Positions 37,524-45,496 of a DNA stretch of 64,000 bases are shown one piece after another. This DNA is from Corynebacterium sp. HMSC27B11 (GTDB lineage Bacteria > Actinomycetota > Actinomycetes > Mycobacteriales > Mycobacteriaceae): the NCBI RefSeq assembly GCF_001815985.1, contig NZ_KV823561.1:1-64000 (forward strand), written 5' to 3'. The translations under genes and the position numbers were made by a program. Each line of letters starts with the position of its first letter. Position 1 is the stretch's first letter. Under the pieces are notes generated by a model that made no database searches, was not told the DNA's origin, and saw nothing but the letters and a program-made list of their open reading frames with translations.

Positions 37524-37868
37524 GTGTCGAAACCTGAGGACGTGGCGCGGGGCACGCGCGAGGACCGGCCAGTCGGCGGGGCTGCCAGCGGGCTGGACGA
37601 GCGCGCCGGTGGAGCGGGCGGGCGCACCGGCGAATCTGCCCGGAGTGGCGCCACAGCCGGCGAGGTGGATCCGGACGGCCAGCGCAAGAAGCTGGTTTGG
37701 GAGTCCGCCCTGGGCTTCGTGGGCTTTTTCACCCTGCTGGCCGGGGTGCAGGCGGTGTGGAATGTCTTCCAGCCCGAGCCCTCCCCCTGGCCCGGTGTAT
37801 TCTTCGCGGTCCTACTGCTGCTGAGCTGGCTGGTGTGGCGTCGCTACCGCCGCTACCGGGAGTACTAG
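37524..37868 (+). CDS. Small membrane protein at the end of the sugar importer operon
   Basis: A 114-residue protein with a disordered Gly/Arg/Asp-rich N-terminal half and two hydrophobic helices (ESALGFVGFFTLLAGVQAVWNVF and WPGVFFAVLLLLSWLVW), ending in a basic YRRYREY tail. Corynebacterial tus loci carry a small membrane protein of unknown function at the same place. The start is uncertain: GTG at 37524, or TTG at 37518 nearer to AGGGG. The gene follows the second permease by 13 nt and ends just before a strong terminator. Confidence 0.65.
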   Translation: MSKPEDVARGTREDRPVGGAASGLDERAGGAGGRTGESARSGATAGEVDPDGQRKKLVWESALGFVGFFTLLAGVQAVWNVFQPEPSPWPGVFFAVLLLLSWLVWRRYRRYREY

Positions 37869-37890
37869 AGCGCCCCTGGAGAGCACAAAG

Positions 37891-37916
37891 AAAAAGCGCC
37901 CCGAGGGGCGCTTTTT
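37891..37916. terminator. Bidirectional terminator of the importer operon and purE
   Basis: AAAAAGCGCCCC (37891-37902) and GGGGCGCTTTTT (37905-37916) form a perfect stem with A- and T-runs on both sides, a textbook bidirectional terminator between convergent units. Confidence 0.92.
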
Positions 37917-37992
37917 GCCTTTCCTGGCCGAGCTGCGAGGCCCGGCGATGGCGTTGCTGAGCTGCGAGGCCCAGCTTTGCGGCAGCTGGAAA

Positions 37993-38520
37993 CTACTCGC
38001 CGAGGAGCTTGCGCTTCAAGGCGGCGTCCTTCTCCATGACGCTATCGCGCATATCCTCCTGGTACTTCACCATGCGCTCCATGAGCTCCGGGTCAGCCAC
38101 CGCGAGCATGCGGACGGCCAGCAGGCCAGCGTTCTTCGCACCATCGATGGAGACGGTGGCGGTCGGCACGCCCGCCGGCATCTGCACGATGGAGAGCAAC
38201 GAGTCCAGGCCATCGAGGTTCTTCAGAGCACGTGGAATGCCGATGACCGGCAGCGGCGTGGCTGCCGAAACCATGCCCGGCAGGTGCGCAGCACCCCCAG
38301 CGCAGGCGATGATGACCTTCACGCCGTTCTTGTGCGCCTCGCGCGCGTAATCCAGCATGCGCTCCGGGGTGCGGTGCGCGGAGACCACGCCGATCTCCAT
38401 CGGGATGCCGAACTCGGCCAGCACCTCTGCGGCGGGTTCGACGGTCGGCCAGTCGGAATCGGAGCCCATGATCAGGCCGACCTGCGGGCCGGTGGGGGCA
38501 GAGTTCTTGTTGCTAGTCAT
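37993..38520 (-). CDS. purE: N5-carboxyaminoimidazole ribonucleotide mutase
   Basis: De novo purine enzyme that moves the carboxylate of N5-CAIR to give CAIR, using the product of PurK encoded just upstream. The 175-residue protein has the [12 protein letters not shown] phosphate-binding loop, [10 protein letters not shown] and the [15 protein letters not shown] motif. The ATG at 38520 lies at MTSNKNSA; purK ends 29 nt upstream. Converges on the importer operon. Confidence 0.97.
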   Translation of the reverse strand: MTSNKNSAPTGPQVGLIMGSDSDWPTVEPAAEVLAEFGIPMEIGVVSAHRTPERMLDYAREAHKNGVKVIIACAGGAAHLPGMVSAATPLPVIGIPRALKNLDGLDSLLSIVQMPAGVPTATVSIDGAKNAGLLAVRMLAVADPELMERMVKYQEDMRDSVMEKDAALKRKLLGE

Positions 38521-38549
38521 GTTATGTGCCTCCTGGGGCTGATCGGTTT

Positions 38550-39884
38550 CTAGGCTTCGGTCCAGCCGTCGGACCACTCGGCGGCGACGAGGAAGTCCGC
38601 GGCCAGGCGGGCGTCGCGGCGCAGCTGTGCCACCGCTTCGTCGGTCGCGGGCTGGCCTGCGGGCAGGGAGAGGTTCACGTGCCCGATCTTGCGACGCGGG
38701 CGCCAGTCTTTGCCGTACATGTGGATCTTGGCCGCCGGGAAGCGGCGCCACACCTGGTCCATCCGCTCGTGCATCGGCATGGCCGGGTCGGCATCGTCGT
38801 TCCCCAGCACATTGGCCATGACCGTGGCGGGCGCGGTGAGATCTGTGCTGCCCAGCGGGCGGTCCAGCACTGCGCGCAGGTGCTGCTCGAACTGGCTGGT
38901 CACGGAACCGTTCTGGGTCCAGTGCCCGGTGTTGTGCGGGCGCATGGCCAACTCGTTGACGCTGATCGCCAGCGAACCCTCGGCGTCGCGGAACTCGAAG
39001 AGCTCGACGGCGAGCACGCCGGTGACATCCAGCTCGGTGGCGATGGTGCGGGACAGTTCGCGGGCCTGGTTGAGGACCTCTCCGTCGTGGCCCGGGGCTG
39101 GGGCGACGGCCTCCACGCAGATGCCGCGCTCCTGGACGGACTCGGTGATCGGCCAGGCCTTCGCCTCCCCCGACGGGGTGCGGGCGACCAGGGCGGAGAG
39201 CTCGCGGACAAGCTCGACCTTCTCCTCGGCCATCAGCGGCACGCCCTTGTCCAGCAGCTCGGCGACCAGCTCGTTGAGCTCGGCCTCGGAATCCGGGAAC
39301 CACACGCCCTTGCCGTCGTACCCGCCGCGGCGGGCCTTGAGGCAGACCTTGCCGCCGGTGGTACCCCAGAAGGCGGCGGCGTCCTCGGTGTTCGCGATGG
39401 CGGTGAAGGCCGGGACCGGGGCGCCCAACTCGGAGAGGCGCTGGCGCTGGATCAGCTTGTCCTGCGCATTAATCAGGGCCTTCGGCTGCGGCTGGACGTT
39501 GATGCCCGCGGCGATGAGCTCGTCGAGGAACTCGTTTGGCACGTGCTCATGGTCGAAGGTCACGGCATCGGCATCCTTGGAGACCTCCGCGACGTGTGCC
39601 TTATTGGTGTAGTCCCCCAGCACGACGTCCGCGGTGACCTGCGCGGCAGAAGAGTCGGCGGAGCCGGCAAGCACGCGGGCAGACAGGCCCAGTTCCACGG
39701 CCTCCTGCTGCATCATGCGGGCCAGCTGGCCATCGCCGATGATGGTCACCAATGGGGCGCCCGGCGCGTGGGCAGCCGCCCGGGCGATGGACCAGTCAGC
39801 AGCGCGGGTCATGCCGGCCTCGGCGTTGGGATTGGAAGCGGATGGTGCAGAAGAATGAGCTGAATCTTTCACACGGCCAATCAT
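38550..39884 (-). CDS. purK: 5-(carboxyamino)imidazole ribonucleotide synthase
   Basis: ATP-grasp enzyme that carboxylates aminoimidazole ribonucleotide with bicarbonate. Motifs [24 protein letters not shown] (ATP-grasp), [12 protein letters not shown] and [14 protein letters not shown] are present. 444 residues. The N-terminal 40 residues are a Ser/Ala-rich extension before the domain begins at [12 protein letters not shown] at 39884 overlaps the stop of the upstream PH-domain gene by ATGA, which supports this start and coupling. Confidence 0.96.
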   Translation of the reverse strand: MIGRVKDSAHSSAPSASNPNAEAGMTRAADWSIARAAAHAPGAPLVTIIGDGQLARMMQQEAVELGLSARVLAGSADSSAAQVTADVVLGDYTNKAHVAEVSKDADAVTFDHEHVPNEFLDELIAAGINVQPQPKALINAQDKLIQRQRLSELGAPVPAFTAIANTEDAAAFWGTTGGKVCLKARRGGYDGKGVWFPDSEAELNELVAELLDKGVPLMAEEKVELVRELSALVARTPSGEAKAWPITESVQERGICVEAVAPAPGHDGEVLNQARELSRTIATELDVTGVLAVELFEFRDAEGSLAISVNELAMRPHNTGHWTQNGSVTSQFEQHLRAVLDRPLGSTDLTAPATVMANVLGNDDADPAMPMHERMDQVWRRFPAAKIHMYGKDWRPRRKIGHVNLSLPAGQPATDEAVAQLRRDARLAADFLVAAEWSDGWTEA

Positions 39885-40423
39885 AGTGCCCGCGTGTAAC
39901 TGCGGATCAGCCGGACGAAGCGTTTGGCATAGGGCACGTCCCGCAGCACGATCGGATTGCGGGTTCCCATCACGAACACGGAGACGGTGGAGCCCTTCGC
40001 CCGAGCGTCCACGATGTACTCCAGCGGCACCTGGGCAGTCTGGCTGCGCCAGTGCCCGGTGGCGGTGATGAGGCGCTCGTTGGTGAGCATCATCCGGCTG
40101 CGGGCGCGGAAGATCATCTGGCGCCCGCAGCGCCGCCAGGCCAGGAAGAGCCACAGCACCACCAGCGCGCGCCGACCCCACTGGGCCGCAACGTAGAACG
40201 GTTCGCCAACGTGCATCGCCAGCTGGCTGGGCACGGGGAGGCTATAGCCGAGCAGGCGGAGCGCCTCCGCGTCGAGGTAGTGGTCGATCATCCCGATCAG
40301 TGCCCAGGTGACCCCGGTGATCAGCAGCAGCTCCAGCACGGGGAAGAGCAGGGAGCGACGGTTGGGGCACAGCTCGGCGAGAATCTGCTCGCCTGGTTCG
40401 AAGGTGATTTTCCCGAAGGCCAT
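39881..40423 (-). CDS. PH-domain-like membrane protein
   Basis: A 180-residue protein with a hydrophobic hairpin in the N-terminal half (LLFPVLELLLITGVTWALIGMI and a second segment near ALVVLWLFLAW) followed by a bacterial PH-like domain (RMMLTNERLITATG, VPLEYIVDARAKGS). Function unknown; the gene is conserved between birA and purK in corynebacteria. Its ATG abuts the birA stop and its own stop overlaps purK, so birA, this gene, purK and purE look like one transcription unit. Confidence 0.82.
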   Translation of the reverse strand: MAFGKITFEPGEQILAELCPNRRSLLFPVLELLLITGVTWALIGMIDHYLDAEALRLLGYSLPVPSQLAMHVGEPFYVAAQWGRRALVVLWLFLAWRRCGRQMIFRARSRMMLTNERLITATGHWRSQTAQVPLEYIVDARAKGSTVSVFVMGTRNPIVLRDVPYAKRFVRLIRSYTRAL

Positions 40424-41364
40424 CAGCTCTCCCCTTCCGCGGGTCGCAGGTGGGTGACGTCGCCGGCGGCGACGACCAGCTCTCCGCCACCGTCGACGTC
40501 CACAACCAGCGCACCGGTACCCTCCACGTCTCGGGCGACGCCGTGGGTGGTCGTGCCGTCCGGAAGGTGGACCACGACCTTCGTGCCCAGGGTGGCGACG
40601 ACCTGTCGGTAGCGCGGCAGCACGCTCTGCGGTGCCCCGCCCAGCTGGATGAAGCGGCGTAGCCCGCCCACCAGCTCGTCGATCAGCGCGATGGCCAGGC
40701 GGGTGCGCACTCCGGGGCCAGGCTCGGCCGGGTCTGGCTCGCTCGAACCCGGATCGGCCATGTCGGGGTTGGCTGGGCCGCCCTCGCTCGACTCCTGGTC
40801 GCCCGGCATGCCCTCCAGAACCAGGGAAGTCGCATGCGGCACCGGCAGCTCCGAGCGCTGGAGATCCACGTTCAGCCCCAGGCCGATCACCACGATCGGT
40901 TCGGGTTCAAGCTGCACGGCTTCCACGAGGATCCCGCCGAGCTTCCGGCCGTCCACCATCACGTCATTGGGCCACTTCAGCTCCGCCGGGACCTCCGCAC
41001 CAGCTGCCCGGCTCACCGCGCGCACCGCGTCCACCGCCGCGACACCGGTCAGCAGTGGCAACAGCCCCAGCCGGGTCGCCACATCCACCCCCGGCAGTCG
41101 AGCGGCAACAGAGACGATCAGCTGACTGCTACGCGGCGCACCCCACGCCCGGTCCAGCCTCCCCCGGCCCTGCGTCTGCTCCTCGGCAAAGAGCACGGAG
41201 AACTCCGGCACCTCCTCGCCTGCCGCCAGCGCCGCCCGGACCTGCTCAGCGAGCACGCTATTGGTGCTCGTCGTCTGATCGAGCACCTCCACGGCCCCAC
41301 AGCCGAGGGCGGGCAGCACCTCGCGCAAGGTGGCGGCGTCGAGAAGAACACGGGAAGTTTGCAT
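40423..41364 (-). CDS. birA: Biotin--[acetyl-CoA-carboxylase] ligase
   Basis: Attaches biotin to the carrier domain of acyl-CoA carboxylase (AccC in this window) and possibly pyruvate carboxylase. Group I ligase without an N-terminal DNA-binding domain: QTTSTNS, the biotinyl-AMP loop GRGRLDRAW, LKWPNDVMV and the C-terminal SH3-like domain (THGVARDVEGTGALVVD). An acidic Pro/Asp/Glu/Ser insertion at about residues 190-220 is unusual. Start at MQTSRVLL with TAACAT 7 nt upstream and no clear ribosome-binding site. Divergent from accD. Confidence 0.95.
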   Translation of the reverse strand: MQTSRVLLDAATLREVLPALGCGAVEVLDQTTSTNSVLAEQVRAALAAGEEVPEFSVLFAEEQTQGRGRLDRAWGAPRSSQLIVSVAARLPGVDVATRLGLLPLLTGVAAVDAVRAVSRAAGAEVPAELKWPNDVMVDGRKLGGILVEAVQLEPEPIVVIGLGLNVDLQRSELPVPHATSLVLEGMPGDQESSEGGPANPDMADPGSSEPDPAEPGPGVRTRLAIALIDELVGGLRRFIQLGGAPQSVLPRYRQVVATLGTKVVVHLPDGTTTHGVARDVEGTGALVVDVDGGGELVVAAGDVTHLRPAEGES

Positions 41365-41371
41365 GCCCTTG

Positions 41372-41459
41372 ATGTTAGAACACGGCGCGGACACACCCCG
41401 CCATCCTCAGCCACCCAGCTCGTGTGGCATAGGGACTGACCCGCTGCATGATCTAGACT
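41372..41459. promoter_or_regulatory. Divergent leaderless promoters of birA and accD
   Basis: Minus strand: TAACAT (41372-41377) ends 7 nt before the birA ATG. Plus strand: TAGACT (41454-41459) ends 7 nt before the accD ATG. The biotin ligase and a carboxylase subunit share one 102-bp divergent control region. Confidence 0.5.
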
Positions 41460-41466
41460 GTGTGCC

Positions 41467-42963
41467 ATGAATCCTCAGAATGACACGTCCACCACGGCCG
41501 GAAAGATCGCGGACCTCCAGGATCGCCTGGCGAAATCCCGCCAACCTGCCGGGGAGGACGCGGTGCGGGCGGTCCACAGCGCCGGTCGACTCACTGCCCG
41601 CGAACGGGTGGAAGCGCTACTGGATGATGGCAGCTTCGTGGAGATCGATGCTCTGGCCCGGCACCGCTCCAAGGCCTTCGACCTGGAGAAGGAACGCCCG
41701 CTGACCGATGGCGTGGTCACCGGCCACGGCACCATCGACGGCCGCCCGGTCTGTATCTTCTCGCAGGATGCGACCCTCTTTGAGGGCAAGATCGGCGAGA
41801 CCACCGGCGCGAAGATTATTAAGGTGCTGGAGCTGGCGCTGAAGTCCGGCACCCCGGTGATCGGTTTCTACGAGGGTGCGGGCGCCCGTCTCAAGGAGGG
41901 CATCATCGCCCTGGACATGTACTCCCGCATCCTGCGCCTGCAGACCCAGGCCTCCGGCGTGATCCCGCAGATCGCGGTCGTCGCCGGCGAGTGCCGTGGC
42001 GTGCAGGTGCACGGGATCGCGATGTCCGACGTCGTCATCTCCATCGACGGGCAGGGTTCCCTGTCTATGGACGCCAACCCCGGCGGGGTGGTCGAGGCGC
42101 AGGAGACTGGTACCGCCCACATCGTGGTCCCCGACGAGTCCGCCGCACAGGACACGGTGGCCGACGTTCTGACCTACCTGCCCTCCAATAACCGGGCGAT
42201 CGCACCGGCCACGGAGCCTGTAAACACCGAGCTGGCGAACCGCCGCGCCGAGGAGGGTGCCGACGCTGCCGCGCTGGTCCACGAGATCAACCACCTGATC
42301 CCGGACTCCGGGTCCGAAACCTACGACGTCCGCGATGTGCTGGCCGCAGTCCTGGACGAGGACAGCCTGCTGGAGCTGAGCCTGGGCTTCGCGCCGAACA
42401 TCATCACCGGCTTCGCCCGCCTTGAAGGTCGCGTAGTCGGCGTGATCGCCAACCAGCCCACCGTCAAGGCGGGTGGCATCGACATCGACTCCGCGGAGAA
42501 GGTCAGCTACTTCATCCAGCTCTGCGACGCCTTCAACGTGCCCCTGGTCTCCTTCGTCGACGCTCCGGGCTTCCTGCCGGAGGAGGCGGACGCGCCGGTG
42601 ATCCGCCGCACCGCGAAGCTCTTCCACACCACGGCTGCGGCATCGGTCGGCAAGATCACGGTGATCACCCGCAAGGCCACCGGCGCCGCCTACCTGGCCC
42701 TGGCTGCGAAGCGGATGGGCACGGACCTGGTCTTCGCGTGGCCGACCGCGGAGGTTGCGGTGGCGGACGCTGATACCTTCGCCGCCGAGATCGGCGCGGA
42801 CGAGGCAAGCGCCCAGGATCCCTACGAGGCCGCGGCGAGCGGGCTGGTCGATGCGGTGCTGCCGCCGAGTGAGACCCGCCAGAAGCTGGTGGAAGGCCTC
42901 GCCCTGCTGGAGCGCAAGGTTGAGGACGGCTACCCGCGCAAGCACAGCATCGTCACCTTCTAG
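41467..42963 (+). CDS. accD: Acyl-CoA carboxylase beta subunit (carboxyltransferase, AccD1/DtsR1-like)
   Basis: Transfers carboxyl from carboxybiotin to acetyl- or propionyl-CoA, giving malonyl- or methylmalonyl-CoA for fatty and mycolic acid synthesis. The 498-residue protein has both crotonase-like halves: DGVVTGHGTIDGRPVCIFSQD and FYEGAGARLKEGI in the N-terminal half, and FVDAPGFLPEEADAPVIRR and KATGAAYLALAAKRMGTD in the C-terminal half. Only one accD copy is here, where C. glutamicum has a tandem pair. Followed by accE. Probably leaderless. Confidence 0.95.
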   Translation: MNPQNDTSTTAGKIADLQDRLAKSRQPAGEDAVRAVHSAGRLTARERVEALLDDGSFVEIDALARHRSKAFDLEKERPLTDGVVTGHGTIDGRPVCIFSQDATLFEGKIGETTGAKIIKVLELALKSGTPVIGFYEGAGARLKEGIIALDMYSRILRLQTQASGVIPQIAVVAGECRGVQVHGIAMSDVVISIDGQGSLSMDANPGGVVEAQETGTAHIVVPDESAAQDTVADVLTYLPSNNRAIAPATEPVNTELANRRAEEGADAAALVHEINHLIPDSGSETYDVRDVLAAVLDEDSLLELSLGFAPNIITGFARLEGRVVGVIANQPTVKAGGIDIDSAEKVSYFIQLCDAFNVPLVSFVDAPGFLPEEADAPVIRRTAKLFHTTAAASVGKITVITRKATGAAYLALAAKRMGTDLVFAWPTAEVAVADADTFAAEIGADEASAQDPYEAAASGLVDAVLPPSETRQKLVEGLALLERKVEDGYPRKHSIVTF

Positions 42964-43011
42964 CGCCCCGCTGCCCACCGAGCCCCCGCCAAGCACACGT
43001 TTGGAGCATCA

Positions 43012-43344
43012 ATGAGCAGAAAGTTTTCCCGCGCCCGCCGCAAGACACAGCCAACAGAGCTCACCAGCGCACGGCTGACCCACCGCACCGGTGCCGCGTC
43101 GGCTGAGAAGGAGGCGCCGCAGGCGGAGCCACAGGCCGCCGTCGAGGTGGTGAAGGGCAATCCCACGCCCGTCCAGCGCCAGGCCCTCGAACAGCTGGTG
43201 GGCGAGCTCACCGAGCAGGCCGAAGAGCGCCGCCGCGCCAAGCCGAACACCCGCGGCTGGTATGGCTCCGCGGGCGAGCCCTTTCCCAATGCCCCGGAGC
43301 CGAATCCGGCGGGCTTCCGCAGCCCGAATCTGCCGCAGGCCTAG
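43012..43344 (+). CDS. accE: Acyl-CoA carboxylase epsilon subunit
   Basis: Small actinobacterial subunit that stabilises the AccD-AccC complex. The 110-residue protein has a basic disordered N-terminus and the family core VVKGNPTPVQRQALEQLVGELTEQAEERRRAK, ending in the RGWYGSAGE segment. GGAG lies upstream of the ATG. It follows accD by 48 nt and precedes maf, as in other corynebacteria. Confidence 0.88.
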   Translation: MSRKFSRARRKTQPTELTSARLTHRTGAASAEKEAPQAEPQAAVEVVKGNPTPVQRQALEQLVGELTEQAEERRRAKPNTRGWYGSAGEPFPNAPEPNPAGFRSPNLPQA

Positions 43345-43407
43345 CTGCCGCTCATCGCGGCGGCGGCACACCGATACTTAACTCCCGTCCCTTTCAAGGA
43401 GCGAGAC

Positions 43408-44058
43408 ATGCCTGACTCCCAGGCCACCCCACGCATCGTGCTGGCGTCCTCCTCCCCCTCCCGGCTCTCCATCCTGCGCAGCGCCGGGGTGGAGCCAGTA
43501 GTCCAGGTCTCCGGTGTGGACGAGGACGCCGCGATGCAGCGTTTGATCGACGAGGCCGCGAGCCAGGGGCGTACCCCCCCCCCCGCCGAAAAGGTCTGCC
43601 ACTTGGCCAAGGCCAAGGCGAATGCCGTCCTGGAGGATGGGCTCCAGCTGGGCGAGGGCGACGTCCTGATTGGCGGGGACAGCATGCTGCTGCTCGACGG
43701 GGAGCTGCAGGGAAAGCCGCACACCGCGGAGGAGACCGTGCGCCGCTGGCAGCAGCAACGGGGCAAACGGGCGGAGCTGATCACCGGGCACGCGATCTAC
43801 CACGACGGGCACTGGTTCGAGGGTTCCTCGGCCACGAGTGTGTTCTTCGCGGATGCCAGCGATAAGGACATCGAGGCCTACGCCGCCTCCGGCGAGCCCT
43901 GGGGCTGCGCGGGCGCGTTCACGCTGGAGGCCCTCGGCGGCTGGTTCATCGACCGCATCGAGGGGGATCCTTCCAGCGTCATCGGGCTATCCCTGCCGCT
44001 GGTGCGCCAGGCGCTGGAGCACTTCGGGCTCAGCGTCTCGGATTTCTGGAACCGCTAG
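43408..44058 (+). CDS. maf: Maf-family nucleoside triphosphate pyrophosphatase
   Basis: Hydrolyses non-canonical or dTTP/UTP-type nucleotides to monophosphates, a house-cleaning role. The 216-residue protein has IVLASSSPSRLSILRSAG, the catalytic GGDSMLLLDG and GCAGAFTLEALGGWFIDRIEGDPSSVIGLSLP. AAGGAG lies 6 nt before the ATG. Notably an 11-C homopolymer (43574-43584) runs through the codons for Thr-Pro-Pro-Pro near residue 57; a single slippage would truncate the protein. Confidence 0.95.
   Translation: MPDSQATPRIVLASSSPSRLSILRSAGVEPVVQVSGVDEDAAMQRLIDEAASQGRTPPPAEKVCHLAKAKANAVLEDGLQLGEGDVLIGGDSMLLLDGELQGKPHTAEETVRRWQQQRGKRAELITGHAIYHDGHWFEGSSATSVFFADASDKDIEAYAASGEPWGCAGAFTLEALGGWFIDRIEGDPSSVIGLSLPLVRQALEHFGLSVSDFWNR
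43574..43584 (+). repeat. 11-C homopolymer inside maf
   Basis: Eleven consecutive C bases within the reading frame. In the given sequence the frame is intact. Confidence 0.9.
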
Positions 44059-44157
44059 CCCCGGCCAGGGTGGCTGATACGGTCATCGCCCCGGCGCGCC
44101 ACCGGCATCAGCTTCGGGGGCTAGCCGGGTTCCCAACGTCGCGGTGTGCCCTGCCTA

Positions 44158-45345
44158 TCACCCTCGCTCGGCGATCGGCACGACCTTCCGCTGCTGAGGC
44201 CCGTTGTAGGCCGACAGCGGGCGGATCAGCGAGTTGTTCTCGTACTGCTCCACGATGTGTGCCGTCCACCCCGCCACGCGGGCGATGACGAATAGTGGCG
44301 TGAAGAAGTCCACCGGGAAGCCCAGTAGGTAATAGGCGGGGCCGGCCGGGAAGTCGAGATTCGGCTTGATCCCGGTGCGCTTGTCCATTGCCGCGGCGAG
44401 GTTCTCGTACATCGCCACCCACTTGGCCCCGTCGTGGCGCTCGGCCAGCGCGCGGAAGGACTGCTCCATGCTCGGCACGCGGCTATCCCCGTTCTTGTAG
44501 ACGCGGTGGCCGAAGCCCATGATGAGCTCCTTGTTATCGAGGGTCGTGTTGACCCACTCCTCTGCCTTCGCCGGGTCGTCGACCTCCAGCATGGTGTGCA
44601 TGACGAACTCATTGGCACCGCCGTGCAGTGGCCCCTTCAGTGCGCCGATCGCGCCGGTGATCGCGGAGTACACGTCAGAGCGGGTCGAGGTGATGACGCG
44701 GCTGGTGAAGGTGGAGGCGTTGAAGGAGTGCTCGGCGTAGAGGATGAGCGACTTCTCGAAGTCCCGCACGTCCTCGGGGTTGCTCGCCGGCGAGTCCGGC
44801 CCGTTGCCGAAGACCATGGCCAGCAGGTTTTCCGCCACCCCCTTCTCCGGGTCCGGGGCAACGATATCCTCGCCCTGTCGGCGGCGGATGTCCATGGCCA
44901 TGGCCATCGGCAGCTGGGCCAGCAGGTTGTGGCCGACGTGCGTGATGTGCTCCCGGTCTGGGGTGAAGTGCTCCGGGTCCTTGGTCCCCATGTAACTCAC
45001 CGCAGTGCGCATGACGTCCATGGGGTGGCAGTCGGTGGGCAGGGAGTGGATCAGGGAGATCAGCCCGGCATCGAGCTTGCGGTAGGAGCGGCCTGCTTTG
45101 TTGAACTCGGTCAGCTGTTCTTCGGTGGGCAGTTCGCCGTTCCACAGGAGGTAGAACACCTCCTCAAAGGTGCAGTTTTCGACGAGGTCCTGGACGGCGT
45201 AGCCGCGGTAGGTCAGCGAGTTCGTCTCCGGCATGACCTTCGAGACACTGGTGTAGTCGGCGACCACCCCGTAGAGCCCCTTGCGGACCTCCGGCTGCTC
45301 GGCTGCGTTGTTCTGGGCGTTGGCGTTTTGCGTGTTCGTGCTCAT
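44158..45345 (-). CDS. prpC: 2-methylcitrate synthase (citrate synthase family)
   Basis: Condenses propionyl-CoA with oxaloacetate in the methylcitrate cycle. The 395-residue protein has the citrate-synthase motifs HGGANEFVMHTML and GFGHRVYKNGDSRV and the active-site Asp region LDFPAGPAYYLLG. The N-terminal KGLYGVVADYTSVSKV is characteristic of the short PrpC-type enzymes. AAGGAG stands 7 nt before the ATG. It lies 151 nt downstream of prpD; prpB, which normally separates them, is missing. It converges on maf. Confidence 0.95.
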   Translation of the reverse strand: MSTNTQNANAQNNAAEQPEVRKGLYGVVADYTSVSKVMPETNSLTYRGYAVQDLVENCTFEEVFYLLWNGELPTEEQLTEFNKAGRSYRKLDAGLISLIHSLPTDCHPMDVMRTAVSYMGTKDPEHFTPDREHITHVGHNLLAQLPMAMAMDIRRRQGEDIVAPDPEKGVAENLLAMVFGNGPDSPASNPEDVRDFEKSLILYAEHSFNASTFTSRVITSTRSDVYSAITGAIGALKGPLHGGANEFVMHTMLEVDDPAKAEEWVNTTLDNKELIMGFGHRVYKNGDSRVPSMEQSFRALAERHDGAKWVAMYENLAAAMDKRTGIKPNLDFPAGPAYYLLGFPVDFFTPLFVIARVAGWTAHIVEQYENNSLIRPLSAYNGPQQRKVVPIAERG

Positions 45346-45496
45346 GGTGGAAGCTCCTTTGCTCCTCGTTGCTGTGGCTCAGGTGGTGCTCTTGGGCTTT
45401 GGTGCTTGCGGCTCGGGCGCTGCGTGGAATCGGTTGCTGTTGGTCTTCGGGCCCCTCCGCGCCCGTCCTCCGCGCCCGTCGAGGTTCCGCTGCGCG

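Noticed and set aside
37930-37972. Direct repeat GAGCTGCGAGGCCC at 37930 and 37959, considered as an attachment site
   Set aside because: Only 14 bp, 29 bp apart, with no integrase or tRNA gene nearby; probably a chance duplication after the terminator.
41467-44058. accD-accE-maf considered as horizontally acquired because only one accD copy is present
   Set aside because: Gene order and composition match the corynebacterial core; loss or absence of a second accD is simpler.
45346-45496. Possible prpB remnant between prpD and prpC
   Set aside because: No frame or motif of methylisocitrate lyase is readable on either strand; only unremarkable GC-rich sequence.
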